From: Gentiana macrophylla
Lineage: Eukaryota > Streptophyta > Magnoliopsida > Gentianales > Gentianaceae
Direction of reading: 5' to 3'
Assembly (NCBI GenBank): GCA_026214975.1
Contig: CM047810.1
Location: 41,560,113 to 41,624,112, forward strand
Length of the DNA stretch: 64,000 nt
The translations under genes and the position numbers were made by a program. Each line of letters begins with the position of its first letter. Position 1 is the first letter of the stretch. The notes below the pieces were generated by a model that saw nothing but the letters and a program-made list of their open reading frames with translations, made no database searches and was not told where the DNA came from. Below are positions 35,424-47,788 of the stretch, one piece after another.

Positions 35424-36471
35424 TCTATCACCGACTTCAAACTCAAGCGGTCTTCTTCTAACGTCTGCCCAACTCTTCTGCCTGCTTGAGCTGCCTTCAG
35501 ATTCTTCTTAACCAACTGAACCCTTTCCTTAGTTTGTTCAACCAATTCTGGCCCTGTGATATGTCTTTCCCCAACTTCATCCCAAAACAGCGGTGTTCGA
35601 CATCTTCTCCCATACAAAGCTTCAAACGGTGGCATGCCTACGCTTGCATGATAATTGTTGTTGTAGGCAAACTCTGCTACCGGTAGGTAATCATCCCATG
35701 ATCCACCTACTTCCAAAACACAAGCTCTCAAAGATGTCCTCGAGTGTTTGGATGGTCCTCTCAGATTGTCCATCACATGCGAGGATGAAAAGCCGTACTC
35801 AAATCCAACTTGGTTCCAAAAGCTTCTTGTAAACTCTTCCAAAACCGACTGATGAACCTCGAGTCACAATCCGAAACTATCGAGATAGGAACTCCTTGTA
35901 GCTTCACTATATTATCCAGATATAGTGTTGTCATCTTCTTCAAAGGCATGTCAACCTTATACGATAAGAAATGGGCAGATTTGGTCAATCTATCCACAAT
36001 TACCCAAATCGCATCATGTCCTCCCTTAGTCTTCGGTAAATCGGTGATGAAATCCATCGTAATCTTATCCCACTTCCATTCAGGGATATCCAAGGGCTTA
36101 AGCATCCCTCCTGGTCTCCTATGCTCTGAATTTACTTTCTGACAAATGTCACACTCTGCTACAAACTTAGCTACTTCCAACTTCATCGAGGGCCACCAAA
36201 ACCTTTCTTTCAAGTCCCGATACATCTTTGTAGCACCTGGATGAACTGCAAAAGTTATCCTATGTGCCTCTTCCATAAATCTCTGTTTTAAGTCGCCAAC
36301 ATTAGGCACACACAGACGATCCTGGTACCAAAGGTTTCCATTCTTGTCTAAGACATAACCCACTGTAGGCTTCTCTCTAGCAACTCGCTTCAAATCAACC
36401 AAAGCTGGGTCTTCATCTTGCTTCTCCCAAATATCATCCATCAACTCAGATCTTGCTAACAGCGGCGCCAC
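35399..36471 (-). pseudogene. Tekay integrase
   Basis: 35773-36471 shows the zinc-binding H-H-C-C module (AHRITFAVHPG, then CDICQ), ITMDFITDLPKTKGGHDAIW with the first catalytic aspartate, and SIVSDCDSRFISRFWKSLQE with the second. The frame then ends at HPRM, before the catalytic glutamate. Related sequence resumes in a second frame (35399-35842) with LRACVLEVGGSWDDYLPVAE and FEALYGRRCRTPLFWDE. At least one frameshift splits the core. Confidence 0.92.
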
Positions 36472-36477
36472 AAACTG

Positions 36478-37947
36478 TCAATCCTCAATCTGATCAAACC
36501 TGCTGACTTCCAGCCTATCTAACCTTTCTGCCACATCTTCGACGCTTGAAACTGCAAACACTGGTTTCCTGCTCAAAGCATCAGCCACTACATTGGCTTT
36601 GCCTGGATGGTACTGAATATCCAAATCATAGTCCTTCACGAACTCTAGACATCTTCTCTGTCTCATGTTCAGATTCTCTTGAGTGAAGAAATACTTTAAA
36701 ATTTTGTGGTCCGTGAAGATCCTTGCCTTAACTCCATACAAGTAGTGCCTCCAAGTCTTTAAGGCAAACACTACCACTGCTAAGTCGTGTGTCGGGTAGT
36801 TCTTCTCATGCACCTTCAACTGCCTAGATGCATAAACAATCACTTTCCTTCATTGCATCAAAACACAACCTAAACCCTATCCCGAAGCATCCGCGTAGAC
36901 ATCGTAGTTATCAAAGATCTCCGGAACTTCCAAAACTGGGGCTGTAGTCAACTTCTTTTTCAACGTCTGAAAAGCTATTTCACGCTCTCTAGTCCATTCA
37001 AACTTCACATTCTTCTGTGTAAGTTTAGTGAGTGGAGTGGCTATCTTTGAAAAGACTTGCACAAACTTCCTATAGTAGCCAGCCAATCCAAGAAAAATTC
37101 TTACTTCTGAAACGGTGGTAGGTCTAGGCCAATTCTCAACTGCCTCAATCTTGGCGGGATCAACTTGTATGCCATCTCCAGAGATGACGTGACCCAAGAA
37201 ACTAACTCGTTTCAACCAAAAGTCACACTTAGAGAACTTAGCAAACAACTGGTTCTTCTTCAAAGTATCCAACACTATCCTTAAGTGTTCCTCATGTTCT
37301 TTCTCATCCTTAGAGTACACTAGGATGTCGTCTTTGAACACTATCACGAACTTATCCAGGTAAGGCATGAAAACTCGCTGCATTAAATCCATAAATGCAG
37401 ATGGAGCATTAGTGAGTCCAAAAGGCATAACTAAGAACTCATAATGACCGTACCTCGTACTAAAAGCCATCTTCGGTACATCTGCCACCTTAATTTTCAA
37501 CTGTTGATTACCGGACCTAAGGTCAATCTTAGAGAACACTTTCTTGCCTTGCAACTGGTTAAACAGATCATCTATCCTCGGCAAAGGATACTTATTCTTG
37601 ATGGTAAGGTTATTCAGCGCTCTGTAATCGATACACATCCTCATGCTACCATCTTTCTTCTTCACGAACAAAACAGGGGCTCCCCAAGGTGAAGTACTGG
37701 GCTGAATTATATTCCTCTCGAGCATATCCTTAAGTTGAGCTTTCAACTCTTTCAATTCATCCGGTGCCATTCTATAGGGTGCCTTGGCAACTGGTGCCGC
37801 TTCCGATATTAACTTGATCTCAAACTCGATTTCCCTATCCGGCATGTTTCCCGGTGACTTTTCTGGAAACACCTCAAGACACTCCCTCACTACAGGAGTT
37901 TCTTCTAACTTAAGCTTCACTTGTTCCACATCCACTTCGTACAACAA
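36478..37947 (-). pseudogene. Tekay reverse transcriptase and RNase H
   Basis: 36877-37947 (356 residues) is nearly the whole [80 protein letters not shown], then [13 protein letters not shown]. The position before the catalytic DD is lysine, where this family usually has a hydrophobic residue. RNase H follows as VYADASG, then two in-frame stops near 36845-36880 and [20 protein letters not shown] with ADALSRK (36478-36843). All parts are in one frame, so decay here is by nonsense codons rather than frameshifts. Confidence 0.94.
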
Positions 37948-37997
37948 GTAGCCTTCACAACCCTTCTGACAAGCTCTGATTGCCTTAACCGCTGAAA

Positions 37998-38400
37998 TTA
38001 TCGGATGTCGTTTTTACTCATCTTGTACACATTACCCTGATACGTCTTATCTGATTTCCCGGGTATCTTAAAAGTCATTTTCTTCTCTCGGCAATCTAGG
38101 TGAACATAATTCTCGGATAGCCAATCTATTCCAAGAATCACATCAAAATCTGAAAAGTCTAAAACTGTGAAGTCGCTCTTGAATCGATAAGATCCAACTC
38201 GAACTTCAACTTGAGGTATCATCCTAGTTACCTTTGTTACCTTCCCTAACGGTGTAGTTATCTCCAAGGTGTTTCTTAAAGCTTCCGAGGGTAAACTCAA
38301 TTCTTAGCTACCTTGGTCGACACAAAGGTGTTAGACGCTCCCGTATCGAACAAAGCTCTGACCACTAGATTATCTAACATTATCGTACCTAAGGTGCATA
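37998..38400 (-). pseudogene. Tekay aspartic protease
   Basis: The translation near 38340-38385 reads LVVRALFDTGASNTFVST, the active site LFDTGAS, followed after KVAK by a one-base frameshift. The frame 37998-38300 continues with MSLPSEALRNTLEITTPLGK and FDVILGIDWLSENYVHLDC, the RVP_2-type carboxyl half. It links gag to RT in the normal order. Confidence 0.9.
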
Positions 38401-38535
38401 TTCATTCATTTAAATAAAATTACAGCATGAATAACCGTTCTATAAAAATATCTTAATAAAATAAATTAACAACAATAAGGTACCTGAAATAACATCATCC
38501 ACTGGTTCTGCATCCTTAGCGTCAGCTGCAAAAAC

Positions 38536-39940
38536 TCAAATTGGTCGGCTCGGGCCGCTTCTCCCGTTTCCTCGGCTCGTACTCCCTTTATTCCCCTTAT
38601 TAGGACATTCCCTAGAAAAGTGCCCCGGTTCTCCGCAAAGGTAGCAACTATTTGTGTTCTGTCGGCACTCGCCTGAATGATTCTTATTGCACTTTAGAAA
38701 CAAAGGTGCACTGGTTGGGGCCTTTGTTTCCGTATGAGCTGTTGTCTTCTTGATGTTCTGTTGTGGTGCTCCTCGATAATTGCATGGACTAGTCCCAAAG
38801 CTCCTCTTGTTCCCAATCACAACTGTAGCCTTCTTCCTAAAGGTCTCAATCTCTAAGGCTTTATTCAGTAACTCCGCCATAGTCCTCACTGTAAATCCCA
38901 ACATGCCAGACTGAATTTCATAGGCCAATCCTTCTTTGTAAAGGGCCATTTTCCTTTCTTCCACTTTCATCAGCTCAGGGTAAAACCTTCCCAACTCATT
39001 GAACCTGTTGGTGTACTGAGATACCGTCAAGTGATTACCCTGCTTAAGTTTCAAAAACTGACTTGCCTTGTCCGCTTGTACTGTTTCTGGGAAGTAATCG
39101 TTGTAAAACATTGCTTTGAAAGCTTCCCAGTCTGTTACTTTGCCATTGCTACTCTGTATCGCATCTATCCATGCTTCAGCTACACCCAAAAGAAAACTAA
39201 CTGCCAGTTTTGCCAACTCAGTCTCAGGCATATGTATATTCCTGCATGCCTTTTCGAAGCTTCTTATCCATTCCTCAGCCTTTGAATGTTCTACATTTCC
39301 ACAGAAGTTTTCAACCCGATTCCTTCTCAATCTTGTATATGAATCCACAGGCGGTGCTTGCTCAAATGCCGGTCTAACCGATGGGCTGGTGGGTAAACCG
39401 GAGGTAACCAAAAGGTACTTGTTCTTTTGATCATGCATTCTTTGAGGTAAGTTGGATTCGCTTGAGGTTCAGGCTGAAAAGGGTAGTATCCCTGATGGTA
39501 ATTTTGGTGATGCTGTGGAGTTGGCTGAGGTTGTTGGAAACCAAAGGGTGGGTAACCAAAACCTTCTTTGATGGTCTAAAAGCGGTGAAGGTGGTACGGT
39601 AGGTCGAGGGGTATGACTACGAGGAGGTGGGTAGAAAGTCTCTTTGTTGTTGGTGAAACACTAATGGTGAGGGGTGGCTCGCTGGTGGAGGGTAAACGAT
39701 GACTGGTGGCGGGTAGAAGGTTTGTTGGTGTGGAGGACAGCTTACCGGTGGCGGTACAAAACCTGCTGGAACATCACTTACCAAAGTGAACTGGACTGAA
39801 CTCCCCATATGCCATTGTGGAGGTTGCTCCTGATGAGGTCGTGGTGACAAACCCCGTTGAGACCTTGGTGTGGGTGTCGCAGTGTGAGGAGGTGGTGACA
39901 AACTCCGCTGAGGTGGAAGAATCTGCCTCACAACACCACC
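38536..39940 (-). pseudogene. Tekay gag
   Basis: 38536-39438 (300 residues) contains the retrotransposon gag core (KAEEWIRSFEKACRNI, AKLAVSFLLGVAEAWIDAIQ, FKAMFYNDYFPETVQADKAS, FLKLKQGNHLTVSQYTNRFN) and a CCHC zinc knuckle CYLCGEPGHFSREC near its end. It is preceded in another frame by a proline-rich amino part (39617-39931; PPPVIVYPPPASHPSP). A second Cys/His cluster (CNKNHSGEC) lies just before the knuckle. A frameshift splits the amino part from the core. Confidence 0.92.
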
Positions 39941-40091
39941 TCCTACAACCGGTGTAGGACTTTCCCGTCGAACTCTAAGTCTCTGCGCCGCTCGGGTTCG
40001 TGAACACCATCTTGATGATCAAAGAAAACTAACGTTACTTAGAAGATTCAGAGAAACTTATCTTAAAAGAAAGGAAGCCTAAAAGACGCTT

Positions 40092-42316
40092 CTCTCTGAT
40101 ACCAACTGTAACGCCCCGTGCCCGGACACCGAGTCCTTATCCGGAAAAGGAACATTCGGCACGTATAAAATAAAAATAAATTCACTTTATACGTAAGCCT
40201 CTACTATGTCGTATCAAAAATAAGAAAACGGAAGCAAAAGACTCGGGTATGAAAAATTCCAAACATCCAAGAATAGAAACATGAAATCTAAAGATGGAAA
40301 TGTAACTTATTACATTCAAGGAAAAATACGAAATCCAAAAGAAACGTACGATATTCTCAAAAGAAACGTAAAAGTACTACAAGTCTCGAAAGACCAATAG
40401 TCTAACACAGTCTAAAGAAGAATAATAAAAGAATAAAAGTAAAGTCTTCAATGAGGCGTCTTCAAACGTCATCATCGAACTCCTCCTCGTAAACATTATC
40501 GACCTGTTCGTCTTCTCATCCCCAAACACATAAAAAACATGCATTTGAGGTAAGTACAACGTACTTAATAAGGAAGAGAAGCTATGAAAACAATTATAAT
40601 TTATAAAGAAAAGATATTTAAGAGTTTAGTTGTTTATATGTGACCGACTCAATCTGGGGTTCATTTCATGTCCATCAACATGAATTGACTAAACGTTTCT
40701 ACTTAACTTATCTATGTTACAACCGCACTCAAGGGCACTACGCGTATCCACTTTTGGGACACTCTTGGCAACATATTAGTGGATCACACCAATATTCATG
40801 AATTCTAGAATAGGTAGACTCCGATAGCACGCGCGTCTCAGTGGAGTCACCCAAACTTATGGTTTTTTTGACTTACGGGTTCTTCCACCTTCAGAGGTAG
40901 CACACACATCGCGATATAGACTGGTGCCAATCCAAGAGAGTAATGTTGTTTAATCTTTTACTAATCAAGTACGTATTTTATTAAAATGATTAACTAACCA
41001 CCTAAGTGTTTTCAGGTAATCTCCCTCACACAACTACTCTCTTCCTAGACCACTAGACATAGACAAGGCTTAGCAATTACACAGACATTGATGAATGCTA
41101 ATTCATTAAAGAACAAGCCAACCACGCTCTTCCGACGGATCCGAACTTCAACTCCCTTTAAGAGTACATTCGGTGTTTTAACTGAATGAATCAGAAGCTC
41201 AATTCAGGCTTGTTTATGTTTATACAATGTTAACATATCATAATTAAGGGTTTAAAACTAAACAGCATAGCTTAAACATCATTTATACACAAACTGGGGG
41301 CAATGCGTGCGCATTAGCTGGAATACGTATGCATTCCCTGCTTCTAAAACCTGCTGAAACCGTCTGTCCAAACAATGCGTGCGCATTACCTACAATGCGT
41401 ACGCATTACCTAACCAGAACTACTCATAAAACTCTCTGTTTGATCAATGCGTGCGCATTCCAATGAATGCGTACGCATTCAGCAACCAGAAACCAAACCA
41501 GAACTCTCTGTCCAAGGAATGCGTGCGCATTCTTTTGAATGCATATGCATTCAGCGTCCAGACGCCGAACTTCAAAACTTGTATCAGGAATGCGTGCGCA
41601 TTGATAGGCAATGCGTACGCATCCTGCATGCTGCCCTAAATCCTGAATTCAATCCTTTATGGTTTCTAATCCATTTCTAACACAATTCACATCGATTTCA
41701 ACATAGTAAAACGTAGAAAAACATATCTAAACATTCCAAAACATCTATGATCCTTTGATCAACGAAAAACACATCTTTCTTGCATCTACGCATCTTAAAA
41801 CATGATCTAAACTTTACGAATCATAATCGAGATCATAGGAAGAGTCTCTTACTTGATTGCAGCCAAAAACCAGATTCAAAGCCTCCAAAAGTCTGTTGCA
41901 CTCCCCACAACTGGTATCCAAACGGTGCTCTCCTCACAACTGTTCCAAATCTCTCGTCCGATCTGAAAACAATTAAGCTTTCCTTCAGTTAATTGGAGAA
42001 CTCTTCTAGCCCTTTTCTCTTCTCAAAAAAATGCACAGAGAAGGAGGCACAATGTGTTTCTGATTAGTGTTTAGGTTTAGGGAATTATCTGTGTTAATTT
42101 TCCTTAAATACAATTCCCAATTAAACCCCTTTTTTCCTTAATTGCCCTTAATTACCAAATAATCAGATTTTTCCCTTAATTATATATACATATAACTCGA
42201 AAATCATGTATAAAATAATTAATAAAATACTTAACTCCAATAAAAGAAAATTAATAATAATATTTCGTTTTCACAAAATGACACGCCTGCCCTTTCCCGA
42301 AAGTCGGAATATTACA
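40092..42316 (-). repeat. Tekay primer-binding site and 5' LTR
   Basis: 40092-40106 complements GTTGGTATCAGAGAG, and the LTR is 40107-42316 (2210 bp), from TGTAACGCCCCGTG to GGAATATTACA. It is the full-length partner of the truncated left LTR. Frames at 40377-40559 and 41444-41992 are chance or repeat-derived. Confidence 0.93.
41302..41625 (-). repeat. 72-bp repeat with paired palindromes, right LTR copy
   Basis: Unit starts are 41302, 41374, 41446, 41518 and 41589, spaced 72, 72, 72 and 71 bp. Each holds AATGCGTGCGCATT and, about 18-20 bp on, AATGCGTACGCATT (a perfect 14-bp palindrome) or a variant such as AATGCATATGCATT, which is also palindromic. The spacers vary more than the palindromes. 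Confidence 0.93.
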
Positions 42317-42399
42317 TATAATCACAAGAATAAGATGATGTTCAGTGTACACAGTGTATATTTTTGCGAATAACTCTATCTTATCTTTAAAGAAGTTGA

Positions 42400-44468
42400 C
42401 GCATTATAATTTTTGGTTTCAAGTATATTGTGTATTTTTATTGTACTGCTGGTAGAATTGCGAGCCATTTTCAAACCGTTAAAATATTTCAAGTGCCCAA
42501 ATCTTTCATTATAAAACAACCCCCCCCCAAATAATTCTTGAAGACTTGTAAGGCGGTAGAGTCATTACGTGACCAAAACGTTTTTTCGGATCGCATCGCG
42601 AACAAACGTAAATAATGAGTAGTCGGAGTAGGATTGTCGAAAACCATAAGTTTTAAGAGCGGAAGCCAATTTTGCAAGCTAGCATCGTGGTGCCTGTTTC
42701 AAACCATACAATGATTTCTGCATGCGACACACAACATTTGGCCGTGTTTGAGCAAAACTAGGAGGTACTTTCATATAGATTTTTTCATCCAAATCGCCAT
42801 GCAAGAACGCATTGTGGACATCCATCTGATGAATCTTCCACCGTTTGACTGCTGCTACGGCTAGGAAAGCCCGTACAGTCACCATCTTGGCCACAAGAGA
42901 GTCTCGTTATAGTCAATTCCATCAACTTGGTGATTCCCAAATGCGACTAACCGTGCCTTCAAACGTTGAAGATTTCCATGTTCATCATATTTTTCGATAC
43001 ATACCCATTTGCTGCCAAAGGCTTTCTTGCCAGGGGGTAACGCTTGTAGCGTTCACGTGCCTTGATCTTTTAAAGCACGGATTTCTTCGGCCATGGCCTT
43101 TCGCCAACCTTCATATTTCAGTGCTTCTTTAAAGTAGCGGGTTGGATTACCTGTAGTCACAGCGGCTAGAGTATACCTGAGGAGGGTGATGAATCGGATG
43201 ATGGCGTTGACGGACTTTTCTTATCCACCACAGTATGCGTCACAAATTCTTTATACTTCGAGTTTGGTATGATTGTTCGTTTGCCCCGACCCAACTCTTC
43301 ATTTACAGCCACAGGTGGTTCGGTCACTCCTCCACCATCAACGGGTAACACATCAACCTCATCACCAATCTCACCCGACTCAACACCACTAGTACCAACG
43401 TCACCTTGTTAAATCAGCCGGCAGGACCATATGCGGCCCATTGTCTTCCAAATCAAACTCATCCTTTAACATGTCAAAGGGTGGGATAAGTGGGGTTGGG
43501 AAGTGGGAAGGATCCGTCATGGGAAAAATGTTCTCCAAGAATTTCACATCCATCGAAACAAAAATTTCCTCAGTCTCTAAATCAAAGAGGTTCCAACCCT
43601 TCTTCCCAAAAGGATAGCCTATAAAAACACACTTCCTACTTCGGCTTGCAAATTTATCATGTTTATGACTTTCATTGTGTGCGTAACACAATCACCAAAA
43701 TACACGAATCGCATCAAAGCTCGGTGGCTTCCCAAACAAACACTCATATGGTGTCTTATAATCCAAGACACTAGTCAGAGTACAATTAATTGAATAACAC
43801 GTTGTCATCACACAATCACCCCAAAATGTAAGTGGGAGATGTCCCTCAAAGTGCAACGCCCTAGCCACATTTAGAATATGTTTATGTTTTCTTTCTGCAC
43901 GTCCGTTTGGTTGGGGAGTCCGCACACACGAGGTCTCAAAAATGATTCCTTCCCTCCTAAAGTGTGGGAGTAACCATTTAAACTCGGTGCCATTATCACT
44001 CCGGACACGAAGAATTTTCACATTAAATTGATGATCAATTAATGCAATAAAATCCAAAAAAAATAGTCTCAACTTCCGTTTTATTATAAAGCAAATATAC
44101 CCACACAGACCTAGAATAGTCATCAACAATCATAAGAAGTACGAGGCACCGCTTGTAGATGGAGTATCACACAGTCCCTCACAAATCACAATGAATAAGT
44201 TCATAAATTCTACTAGCTCTACTATCACTAAGGGAAAACTTTCCCTAGGTTGCTTAGCCCGAAAACAGACATCACATCCATCTTTAGTAAAATTTCTTGA
44301 CTCACTCACAAATGGAAGTTGTTTAAGAACTTTCTCAGAAGGATGACCCATGCGCTTATGCCAGAGATCCATAGAATTTCTTCCATCAACCGCCATAACA
44401 TTCACGTGTGGAACACCTCGAAAAAAAAGTCCATCTTCGCGCTTACCCAGTCCAATCAACCTCATCGC
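42400..44468 (-). pseudogene. Copia-4 integrase and RT remnant
   Basis: 44130-44465 is the pre-integrase zinc module (DLWHKRMGHPSEKVLKQLPF, DGCDVCFRAKQ). 43692-44129 is the core with RVRSDNGTEF, RTPQPNGRAERKHKHILNVA and the catalytic D and E present. 43401-43691 is the end (RSRKCVFIGYPFGKKGWNLF). The RT follows in pieces: [34 protein letters not shown] and [11 protein letters not shown] (42679-42894). Near 42560 the sequence passes from NVLV to NDSTALQVFKNYLGG, so the segment that should hold the catalytic YVDD is absent. Similarity fades near 42400. Confidence 0.9.
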
Positions 44469-46271
44469 TGTTAAGTGCAGTGCCCGAAAGACAATTATGT
44501 AATTGTTTTAGGATAGAATTAATAATTCATCTTATTATATGCATGTATGCTTATAATTAAGACACTAGTGAAAACCCTAAGTACCTCATTTATGTAATCA
44601 CATAACTCAGTGTATGGCTATACACAAAAGGATTGAGTTAGTGAGATGTACTTAAAATTAACTTAGTCCGTAGTGTTGATTAATCTGAGTACGGGTCTCA
44701 TGATTAATTTGCTATTAATGCGCCCAGAACACTTTAGGTTTGATGATCTTATCAGGTATCGTCGGTAATAGGGTACCTAATGGGGCATTTATATATGATG
44801 ATAATCATATAGAAATTTGGACCGATTTGATTTGAGTTCTCGATATAATTCCGTGATCGAGAAGTCTAATCAAATCACAAGATGATCATATATGGATTAA
44901 TCTCAATCCTGAGGTGATCTGAGCTGCATAACCGCTTAGACTAGGGTAGAGTTTGATGTGTTAGTAAGGATCACTTCGCAGTAGGTGGTCCAACACTTCT
45001 CGTTGGCTCTATTCTGGGATGAGTGAGTAGTCTGTGCTATCACAGATATGGAATCCATTCCTTCCCTCGGGAAGTAGACATACAGTTCCCTTATTTGTTA
45101 ATCCTAGAATCTGACCGATCCCGGGAGTTCATATTATATTAGTTATGAGCTAATTGATCACTAGGGGGTTAATGGTAATTAAGGATAAGAGGTTTCGAGA
45201 AGGGTTTACGGAGATATCCCGAATCGAAACGAACAGTCTATAGAGGATTTATCCGTATGTAATGATTATATCAGTGGATACCTTATCAACTCATGGTTGA
45301 GTGTAAGTTATCTATATTCGGCAGAGTTCAGTTTTGGGTTTATGGTGGTGTAATCCCGGAATTAATAGATTGAATATTATTGTTCGGTCTGACGGATAAT
45401 ATTATTTAATTTATTGTAGCTACTGAATATGGGTCCATGGTCCCCGACGTGGCTTATAACATAGCATATGTTTTCTCGTCGTTTCACCTCAATTGTAATT
45501 AAATAGTTGGATTGGACTATTTAATTGATATGTGGATTAATTGTTTATTTGGACTAGATAATTAAATACATGGAAAAGATATTTTTCGTGGACTCGGCCC
45601 AAATTAGTGTGTTGACTTCTTGACCTAATTGGTCAAGAAGAAAGTGGCGTGTGATGCTTGGTTGATTATCAAGAAATTTGTTTTCTTGATAACTATATGA
45701 TACAAGTGATTAAATTATTTTTTTTGTTAAATAATTTAAGGAAAAGAAAATCTTTTATATATCCTTATTAATTTGGGAATATTCTAGATTTATCTTTTAA
45801 GGAAAAAGATTATTTTAATTGATTTTGTATTAATTAAATAATGCCTTGGAGGCTAGGATTTCTCTCCTATATAAAGAGAGTTCTCCCAAGCCATATGACA
45901 CATCACAATTTTCGGTTTTGTAAGTGTTTTGAGCTTTGAATTTTTGGCTCATACACTTAGGGTTTCGAGTTGAATAATCCTCGGGATTATTCCGGTAGCA
46001 TATCGGGAGGTCCGGCGGCTTGAAACACCATCCACCTGGTGGTGCTTGGAGATACACGTTGGAAGAGTTTGGCTTCTCAACTAGGATCTCAACTAGCTTG
46101 GATTGAAGATTGTTCTAGACGTTTATCCATAACAACCTGGTAAGCAATCTAACCCCCTCGTAGGTTAGATCTATTATATTTATGTATTTTGGTTGACTAG
46201 ATCTAGATCTTGTACTTTCCGCTGCGTAATCGAGTGGATCTTAGATCCATCCGGCGATATTACATCCTACA
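44469..46271 (+). repeat. Family A solo LTR inside Copia-4
   Basis: An 1803-bp unit from TGTTAAGTGCAGTGCCCGAA to ATTACATCCTACA with a perfect 5-bp target duplication ATCGC (44464-44468 and 46272-46276). It matches 5062-6778 in inverse orientation at both ends. TATATAAAG at 45868-45876 is the probable promoter. It splits Copia-4 between the protease and the pre-integrase module. The frame 45830-46057 is not a gene. Confidence 0.93.
45868..45876 (+). promoter_or_regulatory. TATA box in family A solo LTR
   Basis: TATATAAAG, in the orientation of the LTR, about 400 bp before its end. It could still initiate transcription into Copia-4 sequence. Confidence 0.5.
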
Positions 46272-47570
46272 ATCGCCCCTTAAATCATGCAAACCACCCG
46301 TCACATGATTCGTGCCTCTTATGTCAATGATCCATAAAAACTCACCTGTCAATCGATATGTCAGTTTAGCTAAGTTCAACAAGCCAATAATGCTTTGCCA
46401 TTATGTAGGGGTTAAATTTACCAATCCAGCCTGCTCCGTGGTTCCGGTAAAATTCTGTTTGCCGGAATAGGAGGTGGATGAATTCACCACCGCTTAATTC
46501 GCCCTAACCCGAATTTTCAGCTCGATTCGTTGAAGTTGTGTTCCATATCCGGCACCTCTGCGGCGTCCACCGGTTGTTCCGGATCGTCCACCACCCCGAC
46601 TTCCTCCTCGGTGCGCCTCCCTTGGCGGTCACCCCACCAATCGGGGTATCCATGAATCAAAAAGCGATCGTATTGTCGTGAACATTACATCCACAATGAT
46701 TAAAATATTTTTCAGCGTTTTCGGCCTTAGATTTCATACGAGTTTTGGACCAAAAATTGAATGCCATCATACTCTCTTTCGTCCCCGAGTCTATCCAATG
46801 ACCCCATCAAAGTCTTTCTTCTTCTGCACAAGATTTTGATATGCCCGATCCAATTAAGGGATGGGATTTTGATTCAAAACCGGGGACCTTACCGCGCGAT
46901 ATGCCGAATCTAAACCCACCAAGAACCAGTGGAGACGATCTTCGAGGATCAAATTTTGAAACCACTCCACAAGGCCGCACTTACAACCGCCACACATGCA
47001 TCGTTAGCATGAACACACTGGGACTTTCATATATGTTTCCAATTCATCCCAAATTCTGCTAATTCGTCCAAAATAGGAAGCTATTGATTCAAACTTCCCT
47101 TGTTTGCATTTAGCCAAAAAGATTTCATTTGGAAACTTTCGTTCCGTCTACCACGCCCAATCTCCCTTCAACGCCCGACCATAGATCGCGAGCATCTTGA
47201 AGTAAGACAATGTCGAATGGATCGAGGGCTCGATCATGTTCATCAACCAAGCCAGAATCATGGATTGGATTGTATATCAATCCTCTAGTTTCGGTGCATC
47301 TTTCGGTTTTTCAATTGTCCCTTCTAGAAATCCAAACTTTCTTTTTTATCTCAACGCCGTTTGTATGGCTCTTGCCCACTCATCACAGTTTTCACCTCTC
47401 AGATGCGTAGGTGTAATTAAATTCCCAGGATTATCGTTGATGCTCAAGAAGAAGGCGTCTAGCTTCTTCTCCCTCATGTTCCTTCAACCATGGTGCCGAT
47501 GTTGTTTCACGCAAGAACTAGGGTTTCGTTTTTTATTTCAAGAGGTTAAACCTCGTAGATCCGATACCAT
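46272..47570 (-). pseudogene. Copia-4 gag and protease start
   Basis: A gag start ATG lies at 47475-47477. The minus-strand translation reads DAFFLSINDNPGNLITPTHL, then RGENCDEWARAIQTALR before a stop, with FGFLEGTIEKPKDAPKLED and MILAWLMNMIEPSI after it. A zinc-knuckle and basic-linker region follows at 46550-46720 (RGGGRSGTTGGRRRGAGYG). The protease begins at 46275-46340 with WIIDIRGTNHVTGGL, where the catalytic D-[ST]-G is damaged. The primer-binding site TGGTATCGGA lies at 47561-47570. Plus-strand frames at 46841-47595 are shadows. Confidence 0.86.
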
Positions 47571-47788
47571 GATAAATTTTAATTGTGTAAAATAATTTTC
47601 CATTGCTTTCATTCACCAATTCATCACATATTTATACATCACAAGAGGTAGCCCTACTTCTCTTATTATAGTTCCCTAATTGCCCTTAATGACAATATAG
47701 CCGAAATAAACATAATTAATAATAATCATAATCTGCAATATATCTTACCAATAATATTGGTTTAACTCTATCGGAGATGTTAATTTCA
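47571..47788 (-). repeat. Copia-4 5' LTR (outer end uncertain)
   Basis: The inner end is set by the primer-binding site at 47561-47570, reading TGATAAATTTTAATTG on the plus strand. TATAAATATGTGA on the minus strand near 47630 is a likely promoter. The outer end is placed at TTAATTTCA (47788) by the TG...CA rule only, because the 3' LTR is missing, cut off near 42400. Confidence 0.6.

Larger units (their letters stand above)
33365..42316 (-). mobile_element. Tekay/Del-type Gypsy chromovirus
   Basis: The order on the minus strand is 5' LTR (40107-42316), primer-binding site GTTGGTATCAGAGAG (40092-40106), gag, protease, RT, RNase H, integrase, chromodomain, polypurine tract TTTTAAGGGGGGAGGA (34967-34982) and 3' LTR (33365-34966). 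Integrase after RT and the carboxyl chromodomain define a Ty3/Gypsy chromovirus; the domain sequence resembles the Tekay/Del lineage. The 3' LTR lacks about 570 bp of its outer end, so no target duplication can be found. Multiple stops and frameshifts make it inactive. Confidence 0.93.

Noticed and set aside
33991..41625. Possible CRISPR-like array in the Tekay LTRs
   Set aside because: The 72-bp units are whole tandem repeats with diverging spacers, duplicated in both LTRs of a plant retrotransposon; there are no cas genes.
46841..47595. Overlapping plus-strand frames of 60-119 residues
   Set aside because: They are antisense shadows of the minus-strand Copia-4 gag.
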